Assembly (NCBI GenBank): GCA_902602885.1
Contig: CACKSM010000004.1
Span: forward strand, 1-60,465
DNA from: an uncultured Alphaproteobacteria bacterium
GTDB taxonomy: Bacteria > Pseudomonadota > Alphaproteobacteria > HIMB59 > GCA-002718135
DNA length: 60,465 bases
Direction: 5' to 3'
The notes under the pieces were generated by a model. That model saw only the letters and a program-made list of their open reading frames with translations, was not told the origin of the DNA and did no database searches. The position numbers and the translations under genes were made by a program. Below, in pieces: positions 19,201-31,916 of this stretch (position 1 is the stretch's first letter; each line of letters begins with the position of its first letter).

Positions 19201-19509
19201 TTAAATTTTTATATCCACTTCTACACCTGCAGATAAATCTAATTTCATCAATGCATCAACAGTTTGCGGTGTTGGATCAATAATATCTAAAAGACGATTA
19301 TGTGTCCTAATTTCAAGCTGATCTCTACTTTTTTTATCAATATGTGGAGACTTGTTAACTGTAAATCGCTCAAACCTTGTTGGAAGAGGAATCGGTCCTT
19401 TGACTTTAGCTCCAGTTCTTTTAGCTGTATTGATAATATCTAAAGTACTTGCATCTAATAACGAATTATCAAATCCTCTTAATCTAATTCTTATATTTTG
19501 ATTGTCCAT
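19201..19509 (-). CDS. rpsJ: 30S ribosomal protein S10 (NusE)
   Basis: The 102-residue protein begins [19 protein letters not shown] and has [20 protein letters not shown] (~38-57), the uS10 signature; it is also the antitermination factor NusE, a partner of NusG (33145 here). It shares one base with the fusA stop, so the S10 cluster is joined to the str cluster with no room for a separate promoter in between. Confidence 0.98.
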   Translation of the reverse strand: MDNQNIRIRLRGFDNSLLDASTLDIINTAKRTGAKVKGPIPLPTRFERFTVNKSPHIDKKSRDQLEIRTHNRLLDIIDPTPQTVDALMKLDLSAGVEVDIKI

Positions 19510-21587
19510 TATGCTAATTTAGCCTTTACTTCTTCTGCAACATTAGAAGGAACTTCTTCATAATGATCAAATTGCATTGTATAGTTAGCTCTTCCTTGAG
19601 ATAAAGATCTAAGATTATTTACGTAGCCAAACATATTTGCAAGAGGTACCATTGCATCCACGACATTTGCATTACCTCTTGTTGACATTTCTTGGACCTG
19701 ACCTCTCCTACTATTAAGATCTCCGATGACATCACCCATATACTCTTCCGGTGTTACAACTTCAACCTTCATCATAGGCTCAAGAAGTACTGGCTTTGCT
19801 TTAGAAATACCTTCTCTAAATGCAGCTCTAGCTGCTATTTCAAAAGCTAAAACACTTGAATCAACATCGTGATATGCTCCATCGTATAGTGTAGCTTTAA
19901 AATCTATACATGGAAAACCTGCAATAACTCCTGTTTGTTGTTGAGCAATCAAACCTTTCTCAACTCCAGGTATATGCTCTGTTGGAATATTACCGCCTTT
20001 AATTTGATTTATAAACTCATACCCACTTCCTGGATCTCCTGGTTCAAATTTTATTTTTACTCTAGCAAATTGACCTGCGCCACCTGATTGTTTTTTATGA
20101 GTATAATCGACATCATATGAGTTTGAAATAGTTTCCCTATATGCAACTTGTGGAGCGCCAACATTTGCTTCTACTTTAAATTCTCTCTTCATTCTATCGA
20201 CTAGTATTTCAAGATGAAGTTCGCCCATTCCCTTTATAATAGTTTGTCCACTTTCATGATCAGTTGTTACTCTAAAGCTTGGATCTTCTTGTGCGAGTCT
20301 GCCAAGAGCCTGACCCATTTTTTCATGATCTACTTTAGTTTTTGGTTCAACTGCTACTTCAATCACGGGATCAGGGAAATCCATTTTTTCTAGTACAATT
20401 GGATTATCTGATGCGCATAAAGTTTCTCCAGTTGTAACATCTTTTAAGCCTACTAAAGCAACTATATCTCCAGCATTAGCAGTTTTTATTTCCTCTCTGT
20501 TATTTGCATGCATTAATAACATTCTACCGATATTTTCTTTTTTACCGGAGTTTGAATTTAGAACTGAATCCTTTGTATTAATTGTACCAGAATAAATTCT
20601 AGCAAATGTTAAACTTCCTACGAAAGGATCTGTCATTATTTTAAATGCAAGAGCGCTAAATGGTTCATCATCTTCGCACTTTCTTGTTAACTCTTTGGTA
20701 TCATCATTGACATCTACACCTTTAACATTTGCAACATCAGTTGGAGATGGCATGTAATCAATTACAGCGTCTAAAAGTGGTTGAACACCTTTATTTTTAA
20801 AAGCTGATCCTGTTAGAACTGGGACAAATGATCCTTTTAATGTGCCTTTCCTTATGCATGATTTTAATTCTTCAATAGATGGTTCATTACCTTCAAGGTA
20901 TTTTTCCATAATAGAATCATCTTCTTCAACAACTTTTTCAATCAATTTTAATCTGTATTCTTCGGATTGATCTTTAAGATCATCTGGTATATCGACTATA
21001 TCAAACTTTGCTCCTAAGCTTTCATCTTGCCAAACAATTGCTTTGTTAGAAACCAAATCAACAACGCCTTTTAAACTACTTTCAATCCCTATTGGAAGCT
21101 GGGTAACAAGAGGGTAAGATCCTAAACGTTCTGATATCATATCAACACACATAAAGAAATTCGCACCTGTTCTATCTAATTTGTTAACAAAACACATTCT
21201 AGGAACTTTATATTTATCAGCCTGTCTCCAAACAGTTTCTGATTGAGGCTCAACTCCTGCAACTCCATCAAATACTGCTACTGCTCCATCTAAAACTTTT
21301 AATGATCTTTCAACTTCAATTGTAAAATCAACATGCCCTGGTGTATCTATAATATTTATTCTGTGATCATTCCAAAAACAGGTTGTTGCAGCAGAAGTAA
21401 TTGTGATACCTCTTTCTTGCTCTTGTTCCATCCAGTCCATAGTAGCAGCACCATCATGAACCTCTCCAATTTTATGAGATTTACCAGTATAATATAAAAT
21501 TCTTTCTGTAGTTGTAGTTTTTCCTGCATCAATATGAGCCATAATGCCAATATTTCTGTATTTAGATAATTCGTGAGACCTGGTCAT
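19509..21587 (-). CDS. fusA: Translation elongation factor G
   Basis: This 692-residue GTPase drives ribosomal translocation. Motifs are [15 protein letters not shown] (G1, ~17-31), [13 protein letters not shown] (G2), [13 protein letters not shown] (G3, ~84-96) and [13 protein letters not shown] (G4, ~138-150); [19 protein letters not shown] residues mark domain IV-V. An ATG 14 codons upstream exists, but the start [12 protein letters not shown] at 21587 matches the family and leaves a 7-base gap to rpsG. No tuf gene follows, unlike the classical str operon. Confidence 0.97.
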   Translation of the reverse strand: MTRSHELSKYRNIGIMAHIDAGKTTTTERILYYTGKSHKIGEVHDGAATMDWMEQEQERGITITSAATTCFWNDHRINIIDTPGHVDFTIEVERSLKVLDGAVAVFDGVAGVEPQSETVWRQADKYKVPRMCFVNKLDRTGANFFMCVDMISERLGSYPLVTQLPIGIESSLKGVVDLVSNKAIVWQDESLGAKFDIVDIPDDLKDQSEEYRLKLIEKVVEEDDSIMEKYLEGNEPSIEELKSCIRKGTLKGSFVPVLTGSAFKNKGVQPLLDAVIDYMPSPTDVANVKGVDVNDDTKELTRKCEDDEPFSALAFKIMTDPFVGSLTFARIYSGTINTKDSVLNSNSGKKENIGRMLLMHANNREEIKTANAGDIVALVGLKDVTTGETLCASDNPIVLEKMDFPDPVIEVAVEPKTKVDHEKMGQALGRLAQEDPSFRVTTDHESGQTIIKGMGELHLEILVDRMKREFKVEANVGAPQVAYRETISNSYDVDYTHKKQSGGAGQFARVKIKFEPGDPGSGYEFINQIKGGNIPTEHIPGVEKGLIAQQQTGVIAGFPCIDFKATLYDGAYHDVDSSVLAFEIAARAAFREGISKAKPVLLEPMMKVEVVTPEEYMGDVIGDLNSRRGQVQEMSTRGNANVVDAMVPLANMFGYVNNLRSLSQGRANYTMQFDHYEEVPSNVAEEVKAKLA

Positions 21588-21594
21588 AATTTCT

Positions 21595-22065
21595 TTACCA
21601 CCTAAAATGTGAGAAGGCTCTATTAGCATCAGCCATTTTATGAGTCTCTTCTCTTTTCTTTACAGCGTTACCCTTGTTATTAAATGCATCGATTATTTCA
21701 TTTGCAACTCTTTCTCGCATAGTTTTCTCATTTCTTTTTGTTGCTGAATCAACAATCCATTTCATTGCTAAAGTCTGTGCTCTTTTTGGCCTTACTTCCA
21801 TTGGAACTTGGTATGTTGCACCACCAACTCTTCTAGACCTAACTTCTAGTGCAGGTTTTACGTTATTTAAAGCTTCATGAAAAAAATCAATTGGAGTTTT
21901 ATCTGTTTTTTTTGAAACAATATCAAAAGCTCCATATACTATTCTTTCTGAAGTAGATTTTTTTCCATCCAACATAATCCTGTTCATAAATTTTGCCAAA
22001 ACCAAATCCTTGTATTTATGATCTGGTAATATGGTTCTTTTTTCAGCTGCTCTTCTTCTAGACAT
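21595..22065 (-). CDS. rpsG: 30S ribosomal protein S7
   Basis: The 156-residue protein begins [20 protein letters not shown] and has [20 protein letters not shown] (~75-94), the uS7 signature; it nucleates assembly of the head domain. The spacing to rpsL is 2 bases and to fusA 7 bases. Confidence 0.98.
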   Translation of the reverse strand: MSRRRAAEKRTILPDHKYKDLVLAKFMNRIMLDGKKSTSERIVYGAFDIVSKKTDKTPIDFFHEALNNVKPALEVRSRRVGGATYQVPMEVRPKRAQTLAMKWIVDSATKRNEKTMRERVANEIIDAFNNKGNAVKKREETHKMADANRAFSHFRW

Positions 22066-22067
22066 GA

Positions 22068-22439
22068 CTACTTAGGACGTTTAGCACCATAAAGTGAGCG
22101 CCTTTGTTTTCTTGAAGAAACACCTTGTGTATCAAGTGTTCCTCTTAAAATATGATATCTTACACCGGGAAGATCTTTGACTCTTCCACCTCTAATTAAA
22201 ACAACCGAATGTTCTTGAAGATTATGACCTTCTCCAGGAATATATGCAGAAACCTCCTGACCATTAGTCAGTTTTACTCTTGCTACTTTCCGTAATGCAG
22301 AATTAGGTTTCTTTGGTGTTGTAGTGTACACCCTAGTACAAACACCTCTCTTTTGAGGACTCTTATCTAATGCAGGAACTTTATTCCTTTTTTTAACAGC
22401 AGATCTACCTTTTCTAACAAGTTGGTTAATAGTTGGCAT
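22068..22439 (-). CDS. rpsL: 30S ribosomal protein S12
   Basis: The 123-residue protein begins [12 protein letters not shown] and has [18 protein letters not shown] (~39-56) and [17 protein letters not shown] (~84-100). Both lysines that, when changed, give streptomycin resistance (in TPKKPNS and RVKDLPG) are present in the wild-type form. It opens the rpsL-rpsG-fusA group and is preceded by a candidate promoter. Confidence 0.98.
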   Translation of the reverse strand: MPTINQLVRKGRSAVKKRNKVPALDKSPQKRGVCTRVYTTTPKKPNSALRKVARVKLTNGQEVSAYIPGEGHNLQEHSVVLIRGGRVKDLPGVRYHILRGTLDTQGVSSRKQRRSLYGAKRPK

Positions 22440-22498
22440 TTTGTCCTTTTAGTTAAGTGTTTGGAATCTAATCCACGACCTTTAACAAATCGTAGGGG

Positions 22499-22527
22499 TC
22501 TTTATTAATTGATGGGGATAAAGTCAA
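22499..22527 (-). promoter_or_regulatory. Candidate promoter for rpsL-rpsG-fusA and the genes downstream
   Basis: In the 108-base gap after rpoC the minus strand has TTGACT (22522-22527), a 17-base spacer and TAAAGA (22499-22504). The -35 is strong and preceded by C, but the -10 is weak (3 of 6). The leader of about 50 bases to rpsL holds GTCGTGGATT and no obvious hairpin. Confidence 0.42.
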
Positions 22528-22547
22528 GCATATATAAGAAAAAATTA

Positions 22548-25500
22548 CTAATTTTCGATATTTTCTGCCTCATCATTACTAATTACTTCATTATCTCTTT
22601 CAATTGCAAGATTTTCATAATCTGTTGTCATTTTACCAGTTCCAGCAGGGATTAGCCTTCCAACAATTACATTCTCCTTTAGGCCATTTAATGGATCAAT
22701 TTTACCTAGTGTAGCAGCATCAGTTAACACTTTTGTTGTTTCTTGGAAAGATGCAGCAGAAATAAAAGAGCCAGTTTGTAAACTAGCTTTAGTAATTCCT
22801 AATAAAACAGGCTCAAATTCAATTACTTTTTTTCCTTTTTCATTCAAAATTTTATTTAATTTAAGTGCATCTCTTCTTTGAATTTGTTCTCCAGCGATTA
22901 AATTGGATTCACCTGGATCTTTAATGAGAACTTTTTGAAGCATTTGTCTAGCTATTGTTTCAATATGCTTATCATTTATATAAACACCTTGAAGTTTGTA
23001 TACTGATTGAACCTCCTTAACTAAATACCTAGCTAGCTCCTCAACACCTAATATTCTTAATATATCGTGAGGAACGGGTGTGCCTTCCACAAGAATATCA
23101 CCTTTCTTAACAAAATCTCCTTCTTGAACATTTAAGTATTTTGATCTTGGAATTAGTAATTCAAATGTGTCTTTTTCATCTAAAGATGTAATAATGACCC
23201 TTCTTTTATTTTTGTAATCTTTACCAAAAGATATCTTGCCATCAATTTCACACATTATTGCGGGATCTTTAGGTTTTCTTGCTTCAAATAGCTCAGCAAC
23301 CCTTGGTAATCCTCCTGTGATATCTTTAGTTTTTGAAGATTCTTTTGGAATTCTTGCAATAACCTGACCTGCTGATACCTCCTGGCCATCCTCTACTCCA
23401 AGTATTGAATCAATCGACATAGGATAGTTGGAAATATTTAAGTCATCATCCTTTAAATCAGATAGTTCACTTGCAATATTAATAGCTGGTTTAAAATTTT
23501 TACTTTTTTGATTTTGACTCCAATCAATTACTACCTTACTAGATATTCCTGTCGTATCATCAATAGATTCTCTAAAAGAAATACCTTGTTTTAAATCAAC
23601 ATATCTCACAAATCCATTTCTTTCAGCTATTATTGGTAGGGTGTATGGATCCCATTCAGCTAATAATTGATTATTTTTAACTTTGTCTCCTTCATTCACA
23701 AGAAGCTTAGAACCAAAAGGAATATTTGATGAATATTTATCAGAATTTTCATCAACAATTTTAATTTTACCATTCCTACTTAAAACGATTTTATTTTTAA
23801 ATTTGTCTTCAATAATTTGAATATTTTCTAATTTAACATTTCCAGAAATTGGAGAAGTTGCATTAGACTGTTCAACTGACGAACTTGCTGCTCCTCCAAT
23901 GTGAAAAGTTCTCATTGTAAGTTGTGTCCCAGGTTCTCCGATGGATTGAGCCGCAATAATACCTACTGCTTCTCCAAGGTTAACTGGAGTTCCTCTAGCA
24001 AGATCTCTACCATAACATTTTGAGCAAATGCCATCCTCGGTTTCACAAGTCAAAACTGATCTAATTTTTAATGATCTGATACCTAGCTTTGCAATGGGAT
24101 CTAAATGTTTTTCAGAGATTATTTCACCAGCATTAACAATAATGTTTTTACTTTCATCTATTACTTCACTAACAGGAGTTCTACCTAATACTCTCTCTGT
24201 AAGCGGTGACGTAATATTTCCAGACTCAACTATTTCTTCAACAATAACACCATTAGATGTATTGCAATCAACTTCTCGAATAACAGCATCTTGAGCAACA
24301 TCAACTAATCTACGGGTTAAATAACCGCTACTTGCAGTTTTTAATGCAGTATCAGCCAACCCTTTACGCGCTCCATGGGTGGAGGTAAAGTATTCAAGAA
24401 CTGATAAACCTTCTTTAAAATTTGATTTAATTGGATTCTCAATGATTTCACCAGAAGGCTTAGCCATTAAACCTCTCATTCCTGAAAGTTGTTTTAATTG
24501 TGCAGCTGATCCCCTTGCTCCAGAATGGGCCATCATATATACCGAATTGATTGGTTGATCATCTGAAGGTGAAGATATAACATCAAGCATTTTATCAGCA
24601 ACTTTATTTGTGCATTCTGACCATGCGTCCACTACTTTGTTATACTTTTCACCTTGGGTAATTAATCCATCTTGGTATTGATTCTCATACTCTTGAACTT
24701 TTTCTTGAGTTACATTTAGAAGATTATCTTTATCAGATGGTATAATTAAATCATCTTTTCCAAAAGAAATACCTGCAATTGCGGCATACTTAAAACCTAT
24801 TTGCATAATATGATCTGCAAATAAAACAGTCTCCTTTTGTCCACAAAACCTATAAACTGTATCAATAATATTACTAACTTCTTTTTTAGTTAATATTTTG
24901 TTTATCATTTCATAATTTATATTTTTATTCCTTGGTAAAATGTTTCCTAAAATCATTCTTCCTGGAGTAGTCGTTATTATTAAATTATCACCATCACTAT
25001 TTATAATTCTGGCGTTAATTTTAGTATGAAGACTTACATCGCCGTTTTCTAATGCTTTTAATATTTCATTAAGATCTATAAAATTCCGACCTTCTCCAAT
25101 CTGTTTTTCTCTCATTATTGATAAATAATAAATTCCTAAAATAATATCCTGAGAAGGAACGATAATTGGTTTGCCACTTGCTGGATGTAGAATGTTATTT
25201 GTACTCATCATAAGTACTCTTGCTTCAAGCTGAGCTTCGAGACTAAGAGGAACGTGAACAGCCATTTGATCACCATCAAAGTCAGCATTAAATGCTGTAC
25301 ACACCAATGGATGTAATTGGATTGATTTACCTTCAATCAGAATGGGTTCAAAAGCCTGAATGCCAAGCCTATGTAAAGTTGGCGCTCTATTTAAAAGAAT
25401 AGGATGCTCCCTAATTACATCTTCTAAAATATCCCATACTCTGGGGTCCTCTTTTTCAACTAGTTTTTTTGCTGCTTTAATTGTGTTAGCCCATCCATAA

Positions 25501-26666
25501 ATGTCTAATTTATGAAATATAAATGGTTTAAAAAGCTCAAGTGCCATTTTTTTTGGAATTCCACATTGATGTAATTTAAGATTAGGACCAACAACAATTA
25601 CTGATCTACCTGAATAATCTACTCTTTTTCCTAGAAGATTTTGTCTAAATCTACCTTGTTTTCCTTTTAGCATGTCAGATAGAGACTTTAGAGGTCTTTT
25701 ATTAGTTGAAGTTATTACTCTACCTCTTCTACCATTATCAAATAATGCATCTACAGATTCCTGAAGCATTCTTTTTTCATTTCTAATAATTATATCTGGT
25801 GCTCTCAGATCAATTAGTCTTTTTAAACGATTATTTCTGTTGATTACTCTTCTATAAAGATCATTTAGATCACTAGTTGCAAATCTTCCTCCATCCAAGG
25901 GAACTAAAGGTCTTAATTCGGGAGGTATTACAGGTAAAACTCTAAGAATCATCCATTCGGGTTTATTTTTTGAAGATAAAAAGGATTCGATTAGTTTTAA
26001 TCTTTTAGTTATTTTTGTTTTCTTTAATTCTGATTTAGTTTCAGTCAGGTCAATTTTTAATTGATTATAATCTGATTCTAAATCAATACTAATAAGCATT
26101 TGCTCGATTGCTTCAGCTCCAATTGCAGCACTGAAGGAGTCTTCCCCGTACTCATCTTGGTAATCAATATATTGCTCTTCAGAAATTATCTCACCTTTTT
26201 TAAGATCAGTTAGACCTGGTTCAACAACTATAAATTGTTCAAAATATAAAACTTTCTCAAGATTTTTTATGGTCATATCTAATAAAGTAGCAATTCTGCT
26301 TGGTAAAGATTTCATGAACCATATGTGAGACACTGGAGCAGCTAATTCTATATGCCCCATTCTATCCCTTCTAACTTTAGAAAGTGTAACTTCTACTCCA
26401 CATTTTTCACAAATTATACCTCTAAACTTCATTCTTTTATATTTACCACATAGACACTCGTAGTCCTTTACAGGACCAAAAATTCTAGAACAAAAAAGTC
26501 CGTCTTTCTCTGGCTTAAATGTTCTATAATTTATAGTTTCAGGTTTTCTAATTTCTCCAAATGACCACGATCTGATATCTTCAGGGCTTGCAATAGATAT
26601 TTTAAGGCTGTTAAAGTTTTGAACACCAAGATTTTGATTAAATATATTTGTTAATTCTTTATTCAT
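22548..26666 (-). CDS. rpoC: RNA polymerase beta' subunit
   Basis: This 1372-residue protein has the N-terminal zinc motif [19 protein letters not shown] (~71-89), the active-site [14 protein letters not shown] (~460-473) holding the catalytic Mg2+, the second zinc site in [19 protein letters not shown] near residue 890, and the trigger-loop region [19 protein letters not shown] (~921-939). It overlaps rpoB by 8 bases. The length is close to other alphaproteobacterial beta' subunits. Confidence 0.98.
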   Translation of the reverse strand: MNKELTNIFNQNLGVQNFNSLKISIASPEDIRSWSFGEIRKPETINYRTFKPEKDGLFCSRIFGPVKDYECLCGKYKRMKFRGIICEKCGVEVTLSKVRRDRMGHIELAAPVSHIWFMKSLPSRIATLLDMTIKNLEKVLYFEQFIVVEPGLTDLKKGEIISEEQYIDYQDEYGEDSFSAAIGAEAIEQMLISIDLESDYNQLKIDLTETKSELKKTKITKRLKLIESFLSSKNKPEWMILRVLPVIPPELRPLVPLDGGRFATSDLNDLYRRVINRNNRLKRLIDLRAPDIIIRNEKRMLQESVDALFDNGRRGRVITSTNKRPLKSLSDMLKGKQGRFRQNLLGKRVDYSGRSVIVVGPNLKLHQCGIPKKMALELFKPFIFHKLDIYGWANTIKAAKKLVEKEDPRVWDILEDVIREHPILLNRAPTLHRLGIQAFEPILIEGKSIQLHPLVCTAFNADFDGDQMAVHVPLSLEAQLEARVLMMSTNNILHPASGKPIIVPSQDIILGIYYLSIMREKQIGEGRNFIDLNEILKALENGDVSLHTKINARIINSDGDNLIITTTPGRMILGNILPRNKNINYEMINKILTKKEVSNIIDTVYRFCGQKETVLFADHIMQIGFKYAAIAGISFGKDDLIIPSDKDNLLNVTQEKVQEYENQYQDGLITQGEKYNKVVDAWSECTNKVADKMLDVISSPSDDQPINSVYMMAHSGARGSAAQLKQLSGMRGLMAKPSGEIIENPIKSNFKEGLSVLEYFTSTHGARKGLADTALKTASSGYLTRRLVDVAQDAVIREVDCNTSNGVIVEEIVESGNITSPLTERVLGRTPVSEVIDESKNIIVNAGEIISEKHLDPIAKLGIRSLKIRSVLTCETEDGICSKCYGRDLARGTPVNLGEAVGIIAAQSIGEPGTQLTMRTFHIGGAASSSVEQSNATSPISGNVKLENIQIIEDKFKNKIVLSRNGKIKIVDENSDKYSSNIPFGSKLLVNEGDKVKNNQLLAEWDPYTLPIIAERNGFVRYVDLKQGISFRESIDDTTGISSKVVIDWSQNQKSKNFKPAINIASELSDLKDDDLNISNYPMSIDSILGVEDGQEVSAGQVIARIPKESSKTKDITGGLPRVAELFEARKPKDPAIMCEIDGKISFGKDYKNKRRVIITSLDEKDTFELLIPRSKYLNVQEGDFVKKGDILVEGTPVPHDILRILGVEELARYLVKEVQSVYKLQGVYINDKHIETIARQMLQKVLIKDPGESNLIAGEQIQRRDALKLNKILNEKGKKVIEFEPVLLGITKASLQTGSFISAASFQETTKVLTDAATLGKIDPLNGLKENVIVGRLIPAGTGKMTTDYENLAIERDNEVISNDEAENIEN

Positions 26667-29600
26667 TTGAACCTATTAAATTAGTTAAGTTATTTTCTTT
26701 TAGATTTTCTTTAAAATCTAAATTTAAACCAAGAGATCTTAGTTCCTTTACCATAACATTGAAAGACTCAGGAGTGCCTGATTCAAAATTATTATCACCT
26801 TTAACAATTGATTCATAAACTTTGGTTCTACCAGCAACGTCGTCTGACTTAATTGTTAAAATTTCTTGAAGAGTATATGCGGCTCCATATGCTTCTAAAG
26901 CCCACACTTCCATTTCACCAAATCTTTGTCCTCCAAATTGTGCTTTTCCACCTAATGGTTGTTGAGTCACTAAACTATAAGGGCCAATAGATCTAGCGTG
27001 AATTTTTTCATCAACTAAATGATGAAGTTTTAACATATACATATATCCAACTGTAACGGGTCTCTCAAATTTTTTACCTGTCATGCCATCATACAAAGTT
27101 TCTTGACCAGTATTGGAGACACCTGATTTAGATAATAAATTTGTTATATCTTTTTCTTTAGCGCCATCAAATACTGGAGTAGCAAAAGGTATCCCTTCTT
27201 TTAAATTATTACCTAAATCAAGAATTTCATCATCATTCATATTTTTTATAACCTTTTGATGTTTTTCTGCACTATAAATATCTAATAGCTTTTCTCTCAA
27301 GTTATCAGTCTGGCCTTCAGATTTTAATTTATTTAACATATCATTAACTTGTCTACCTAATGATGCTGATGCCCATCCTAAATGAGTTTCTAAAATTTGA
27401 CCAATGTTCATTCTGCTAGGCACGCCTAGGGGATTTAAAACAATATCAACTGGAGTTCCATCTTCAAGGTAAGGCATGTCTTCAACTGGACAAATTTTGG
27501 AAATAACTCCTTTGTTACCATGTCTTCCAGCCATTTTATCTCCCGGTTGGAGTTTTCTTTTAACTGAAATAAATACTTTTATTAATTTAAGAACACCTGG
27601 AAGCAGCTCATCTCCACTTTGAATTTTATCTATCTTATTCTCAAATTTCTGTCTTATATTTCCAAGTTGATTTTCATAGTTTTTAACAAGAGAATCTATT
27701 TGATCAGTTCTTTTTTCATCTGTAATATTAATTTTTAATAAGTCGTTTAGTGATAAATTTTCTATTTCTTCGTATTTAATATTAGAATTTTTTGTAAACC
27801 CTTGAATACCTGAGACAAAAGTCTGGTTACTTAATAATTCACGTAAATGGTTACCAAAACTTTTTTCTAATATTATTAGTTCATCATCTCTGTCACGAGC
27901 AATTACTTCAATTTGATGATTTTCTATACTTATTGCTCTTTCATCTTTTTCAATACCTCTTCTAGAAAATACTCTTATTTCAACAATAGTTCCTTTAACA
28001 CCCGGAGGTACTCTTAGACTTGTGTCTTTTACATCTGCTGCTTTTTCACCAAAAATTGCTCTTAAGAGTTTTTCTTCAGGTGTCATTGGAGATTCTCCTT
28101 TAGGAGTTACCTTACCAACTAGTATATCGCCTGAATTAACTTCTGCACCCACATAAACAATTCCTGTCTCATCTAAATTAACAAGCATTTCTTCACTAGC
28201 ATTTGGAATATCTCTAGTAATCTCTTCAGGTCCAAGTTTTGTGTCTCTTGACATTACCTCAAACTCCTCAACATGAATTGATGTAAAAACATCATCCTGA
28301 ACAACTTTTTCAGATATTAGAATAGAATCTTCAAAATTATATCCATTCCAAGGCATAAACGCAGCTAATACATTTCTTCCTAATGCAAGCTCACCTAAAT
28401 CAGTTGCTGGACCGTCTGCAATTACTTGGTTTTTGGAAACTTTATCACCAACATTTACAAGAGGGCGTTGAGTTATACATGTGTTTTGATTTGATCTTTG
28501 AAATTTTGCTAAATTATAAATGTCAATTTTATTTAACGATTTATCATTTTTATCAGTAATTCTAATAACTATTCTATTTGCATCAAGTTGATCAACTACA
28601 CCTTCTCTTTTTGCAACAATAGTAGAACCACTATCTTTAGCTACAGTGTACTCCATCCCTGTGCCTACAAGAGGGGCTTTAGGATTAATGAGTGGAACAG
28701 CTTGTCTCATCATATTAGATCCCATTAAAGCTCTGTTTGCATCATCATTTTCTAAAAAAGGAATTAATGAAGATGCTACTGATACTAATTGCTGTGGAGA
28801 GACATCCATCAGGTCAATTGCATCAACATCAACATTTATAAATTCTCCATTTTTTCTACAACTAACAATTTGATTGGCAAATTTACCTTTTGGATCAACT
28901 TCTGCGTTCGCCTGAGCAATTACAAAATCTTCTTCATCAATTGCGCTTAAATAAATTACTTTCTCTGTGACCTTACCTGAGTTGACTATTCTGTAAGGTG
29001 TTTCAATAAAACCATATTTGTTTATTCTAGAATAAGATGCTAGACTGTTTATTAATCCAATATTTGCTCCCTCAGGAGTCTCTATCGGACATATTCTACC
29101 GTAATGAGTTTGATGAACATCTCTAACTTCAAAACCTGCTCTTTCTCTATTAAGACCACCTGGACCTAATGCCGATACTCTTCTTTTATGTGTAATCTCA
29201 CTTAATGGATTTGTTTGATCCATAAATTGGCTGAGCTGACTTAATCCAAAAAATTCTTTTATAGAGGATACCACTGGTTTTGCATTAACAACATCTTGAG
29301 GCATTATGTTATCAACTTCTAAGGAACTTAGTCTTTCTTTAATTGCTCTATCCATTTTTAAAAGACCTATGCGATATTGGTTTTCTAACAATTCACCAAC
29401 TGATCTTACTCTTCTATTAGCTAAATGATCAATATCGTCTATTTCACCTTTACCATCAATTAGATTATGCATGTGTTGCACAACATCTAAAATATCTTTT
29501 TTGTCGAGAACTCTTTTTTCAATAGAAGTGTTACTTTTAAATTTAGCATTTATTTTTAATCTACCCACTGATGATAGATCATATCTATCTGCATTAAAAA

Positions 29601-30864
29601 AAAGGTTATTAAAAAGATTTTCTGCAGTTTCAATTGTTGGTGGTTCTCCTGGTCTTAGTATTTTGAAAACTTCAAATAATGCCTCTTCTCGTGATCTTGC
29701 TTTATCCAGCTGAAGTGTATTTCTTATATAAGAACCTATTTCAATATTATCAGTTTTTAAGATATCAATTTTGTTTACTTTGTATTCCTTAACAAAATCA
29801 ATAAATAATTCATCTATTTCGTATCCCGCTTCAAAGTAAATTTTACCCGTATTTTCATCTATAATATCTGAGGACAAGTAAAAACCCAAAAGAGATTCTT
29901 CACTAATAGTTAGGTTTGTTATATTTTTCTTTTTTAAATCATTAATTACCTTTTGATTTACTTTTGTGCCTTTACTTAAAAGCATTTTACCATTTTTAGA
30001 ATCAAAAAGGTCATAATTCAAAATTTTAGCTTTAAAGAAAGATAGATCAGATTTAAATGACCACCCAAATTCATTTTTTTTATAAGATATATTTTGATAA
30101 AATAAAGATAGTATCTCCTCTCCCGTCATACCAAGAATTTTTTTAGAATCTGGTTCTATTTTATTTTTTTCACATTCTTGAATGTATTCTTCAGATAGAT
30201 TACTTAGAAGACATTTAAATAAAGTTGTTACTGGAAACTTTCTTTTTCTATCAATTCTTGCATGAATATTATTTTTAGCATCATGCTCAAAATCTAACCA
30301 AGATCCTCTGTAAGGAATTATTCTAGCGTTAAATAAATATTTACCACTTGTATGAGTCTTCCCAAAGTCATGATCAAAAAAAACTCCTGGAGATCTATGC
30401 ATTTGACTTACTACGACTCTCTCTGTACCATTAACAACAAAAGTAGCATTTTTGGTCATAAGAGGAATATCCCCCATGTAAACTTCTTGTTCCTTTATAT
30501 CCCTTACTGACTTTGTACCGGCAATCTCATCTATATCCCAAATTATGAGTCGAAAGTTTACTAAAAGAGGAGTACCATACGTCATACCTCTTTGTGAGCA
30601 CTCTTCAACATCATATTTTGGAACCCCTAAATTATAACTTACATAATCTACTGTAGCTCTCTCCGTATAATCATGTATTGGAAACACAGATTTAAAGACT
30701 GAATGAAGACCTATATTTTCCCTTTTTTCAGGATCGATGTTTAACTGTAAAAAACTGTCAAAAGATCTTTTTTGAACCTCTACTAAGTTTGGCAATGACG
30801 TAACTAGAGGAATTTTACCAAAAGATTTTCTTATTTTTTTGAAATTTATATGGTCTAAACTCAC
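26659..30864 (-). CDS. rpoB: RNA polymerase beta subunit
   Basis: This 1401-residue protein has rifampicin-site cluster [21 protein letters not shown] and then [20 protein letters not shown]. Cluster II reads [30 protein letters not shown] lies near the active site, and [20 protein letters not shown] near the C terminus joins beta'. The Ala in PEGANIG replaces the Pro found in most bacteria (E. coli P567). The gene follows rplL after a 58-base spacer containing a perfect hairpin, with GGAG just before the ATG. Confidence 0.98.
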   Translation of the reverse strand: MSLDHINFKKIRKSFGKIPLVTSLPNLVEVQKRSFDSFLQLNIDPEKRENIGLHSVFKSVFPIHDYTERATVDYVSYNLGVPKYDVEECSQRGMTYGTPLLVNFRLIIWDIDEIAGTKSVRDIKEQEVYMGDIPLMTKNATFVVNGTERVVVSQMHRSPGVFFDHDFGKTHTSGKYLFNARIIPYRGSWLDFEHDAKNNIHARIDRKRKFPVTTLFKCLLSNLSEEYIQECEKNKIEPDSKKILGMTGEEILSLFYQNISYKKNEFGWSFKSDLSFFKAKILNYDLFDSKNGKMLLSKGTKVNQKVINDLKKKNITNLTISEESLLGFYLSSDIIDENTGKIYFEAGYEIDELFIDFVKEYKVNKIDILKTDNIEIGSYIRNTLQLDKARSREEALFEVFKILRPGEPPTIETAENLFNNLFFNADRYDLSSVGRLKINAKFKSNTSIEKRVLDKKDILDVVQHMHNLIDGKGEIDDIDHLANRRVRSVGELLENQYRIGLLKMDRAIKERLSSLEVDNIMPQDVVNAKPVVSSIKEFFGLSQLSQFMDQTNPLSEITHKRRVSALGPGGLNRERAGFEVRDVHQTHYGRICPIETPEGANIGLINSLASYSRINKYGFIETPYRIVNSGKVTEKVIYLSAIDEEDFVIAQANAEVDPKGKFANQIVSCRKNGEFINVDVDAIDLMDVSPQQLVSVASSLIPFLENDDANRALMGSNMMRQAVPLINPKAPLVGTGMEYTVAKDSGSTIVAKREGVVDQLDANRIVIRITDKNDKSLNKIDIYNLAKFQRSNQNTCITQRPLVNVGDKVSKNQVIADGPATDLGELALGRNVLAAFMPWNGYNFEDSILISEKVVQDDVFTSIHVEEFEVMSRDTKLGPEEITRDIPNASEEMLVNLDETGIVYVGAEVNSGDILVGKVTPKGESPMTPEEKLLRAIFGEKAADVKDTSLRVPPGVKGTIVEIRVFSRRGIEKDERAISIENHQIEVIARDRDDELIILEKSFGNHLRELLSNQTFVSGIQGFTKNSNIKYEEIENLSLNDLLKINITDEKRTDQIDSLVKNYENQLGNIRQKFENKIDKIQSGDELLPGVLKLIKVFISVKRKLQPGDKMAGRHGNKGVISKICPVEDMPYLEDGTPVDIVLNPLGVPSRMNIGQILETHLGWASASLGRQVNDMLNKLKSEGQTDNLREKLLDIYSAEKHQKVIKNMNDDEILDLGNNLKEGIPFATPVFDGAKEKDITNLLSKSGVSNTGQETLYDGMTGKKFERPVTVGYMYMLKLHHLVDEKIHARSIGPYSLVTQQPLGGKAQFGGQRFGEMEVWALEAYGAAYTLQEILTIKSDDVAGRTKVYESIVKGDNNFESGTPESFNVMVKELRSLGLNLDFKENLKENNLTNLIGSNE

Positions 30865-30892
30865 TTTTTCTCCTTCATATAGTATTTATTAT

Positions 30893-30917
30893 AATGTAGG
30901 CCTTAAAGGCCTACATT
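30893..30917 (-). promoter_or_regulatory. Hairpin in the rplL-rpoB spacer (attenuator or RNase III site candidate)
   Basis: AATGTAGGCCTT (30893-30904) and AAGGCCTACATT (30906-30917) form a perfect 12-bp inverted repeat with a one-base centre; as RNA it is about 11 bp with a small loop. It starts 5 bases after the rplL stop. No U-run follows on the minus strand. In E. coli the same position has both a partial terminator and an RNase III processing site that set the ratio of ribosomal protein to RNA polymerase mRNA. Confidence 0.75.
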
Positions 30918-30922
30918 GTATT

Positions 30923-31300
30923 TTATTTAAGTGTAACTTTTGCGCCAGCTGTTTCTAATGCTTTTTTCATTTCTTCAGCTTCTTCTTTTTTAACACCTTG
31001 TTTCAATGGTTTAGGAGCTCCCTCTACAAGATCTTTTGCCTCCTTAAGACCCAATCCTGTAATAGTTCTTACTTCCTTAATTACAGCAATTTTATTTGAT
31101 CCAGATTCAGTTAATTCTAAATCAAATTCTGTTTTCTCCTCAGCAGCAGCTTCGCCACCTCCTGCTGCAGGAGCTGCTGCTACTGCGACTGGTGCAGCTG
31201 CAGACACGCCCCATTTATCTTCAAGCAGCTTGCTTAATTCAGCAGCCTCAAGAACAGTAAGGGAAGAAAGGTCCTCAACAATTTTATTCAAATCAGCCAT
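30923..31300 (-). CDS. rplL: 50S ribosomal protein L7/L12
   Basis: The 125-residue acidic protein has the N-terminal dimer helices ([20 protein letters not shown]), an Ala/Gly-rich hinge (~37-55), and the C-terminal factor-binding domain with [20 protein letters not shown] and [18 protein letters not shown]. It forms the flexible stalk that recruits elongation factors. It follows rplJ by 18 bases with a good AAGGAG Shine-Dalgarno. Confidence 0.98.
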   Translation of the reverse strand: MADLNKIVEDLSSLTVLEAAELSKLLEDKWGVSAAAPVAVAAAPAAGGGEAAAEEKTEFDLELTESGSNKIAVIKEVRTITGLGLKEAKDLVEGAPKPLKQGVKKEEAEEMKKALETAGAKVTLK

Positions 31301-31318
31301 TTATTTCTCCTTATTTAC

Positions 31319-31840
31319 CTAGTTCGACTCTTGTTTATTGCTACTATTTGAGCTAATTAATCTTGCAATCTGTGCTCCAGGTTCAATTGTAATTGAAGCT
31401 ATCTTTTGAGCAGGCGCAGATATTAACCCAATAATTTTTCCTCTTAACTCATCTAGTGAAGGTAATTTGGCAAGAAAATCAATTTTATCTCTATCAATTT
31501 TTTCCCCATTATAGCCCCCGCCAATAATTTTGAAATTTTCGAATTTTTTTTCAAAATTAACAGCTACTTTAGCTGGTGCTACCGCATCATCAGAATAAGC
31601 AATTGCTGTTGGTCCTTTGAAAAATCCAGAAATTTCTTTAAATTGAGTTTCGGATATAGCAAGTTTAGTGAGTCTGTTCTTAGTTACTTTAAATTTTGCT
31701 CCGTTATCTCTCATTTCTTTTCTAATTTGCTCTGTTTCAGTAACTGTTAGACCAGAATATTCAGCCACAATTACAGAAGTAGCATTTGAAAAGTCTTCTT
31801 TAAGATTACTTACAAAATCTTTTTTTTCAGAACGTTTCAC
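31319..31840 (-). CDS. rplJ: 50S ribosomal protein L10
   Basis: The 173-residue protein begins VKRSEKKDFVSNLKEDF at a GTG codon (31840). The choice of start rests on GAGG at 31846-31849, five bases upstream, and on normal uL10 length. A TTG at 31876 is in frame but lies inside a hairpin of the leader. ATSVIVAEYSGLTVTE and NGAKFKVTKNRLTKLA are conserved. L10 anchors L7/L12 dimers and, in many bacteria, represses rplJ-rplL by binding the leader upstream. Confidence 0.96.
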   Translation of the reverse strand: MKRSEKKDFVSNLKEDFSNATSVIVAEYSGLTVTETEQIRKEMRDNGAKFKVTKNRLTKLAISETQFKEISGFFKGPTAIAYSDDAVAPAKVAVNFEKKFENFKIIGGGYNGEKIDRDKIDFLAKLPSLDELRGKIIGLISAPAQKIASITIEPGAQIARLISSNSSNKQESN

Positions 31841-31856
31841 GTCAACCTCGGTTTTA

Positions 31857-31908
31857 ATTGGATCAAGAAGATCCAATATTAGCTAAAACTAGTTTGCCCA
31901 TCAAACTA
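31857..31908 (-). promoter_or_regulatory. Two hairpins between the L10 leader and the rplJ start
   Basis: On the minus strand TAGTTTG/CAAACTA (31890-31908, loop of 5) is followed by GTTTT. Then ATTGGATC/GATCCAAT (31857-31877, perfect 8 bp, loop TTCTT) ends 7 bases before the GAGG of rplJ. They could be alternative structures through which L10 binding is passed to the rplJ start, or a weak attenuator. Neither has a strong U-tract. Confidence 0.5.
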
Positions 31909-31916
31909 ATTTAAAG

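Noticed and set aside
21588..21629. A 14-codon longer N terminus for fusA
   Set aside because: It would overlap rpsG and is not found in [15 protein letters not shown] is the usual type of start.
31841..31876. TTG start for rplJ adding 12 residues
   Set aside because: The TTG sits in a hairpin without a Shine-Dalgarno, while the GTG at 31840 has GAGG five bases upstream and gives normal L10 length.
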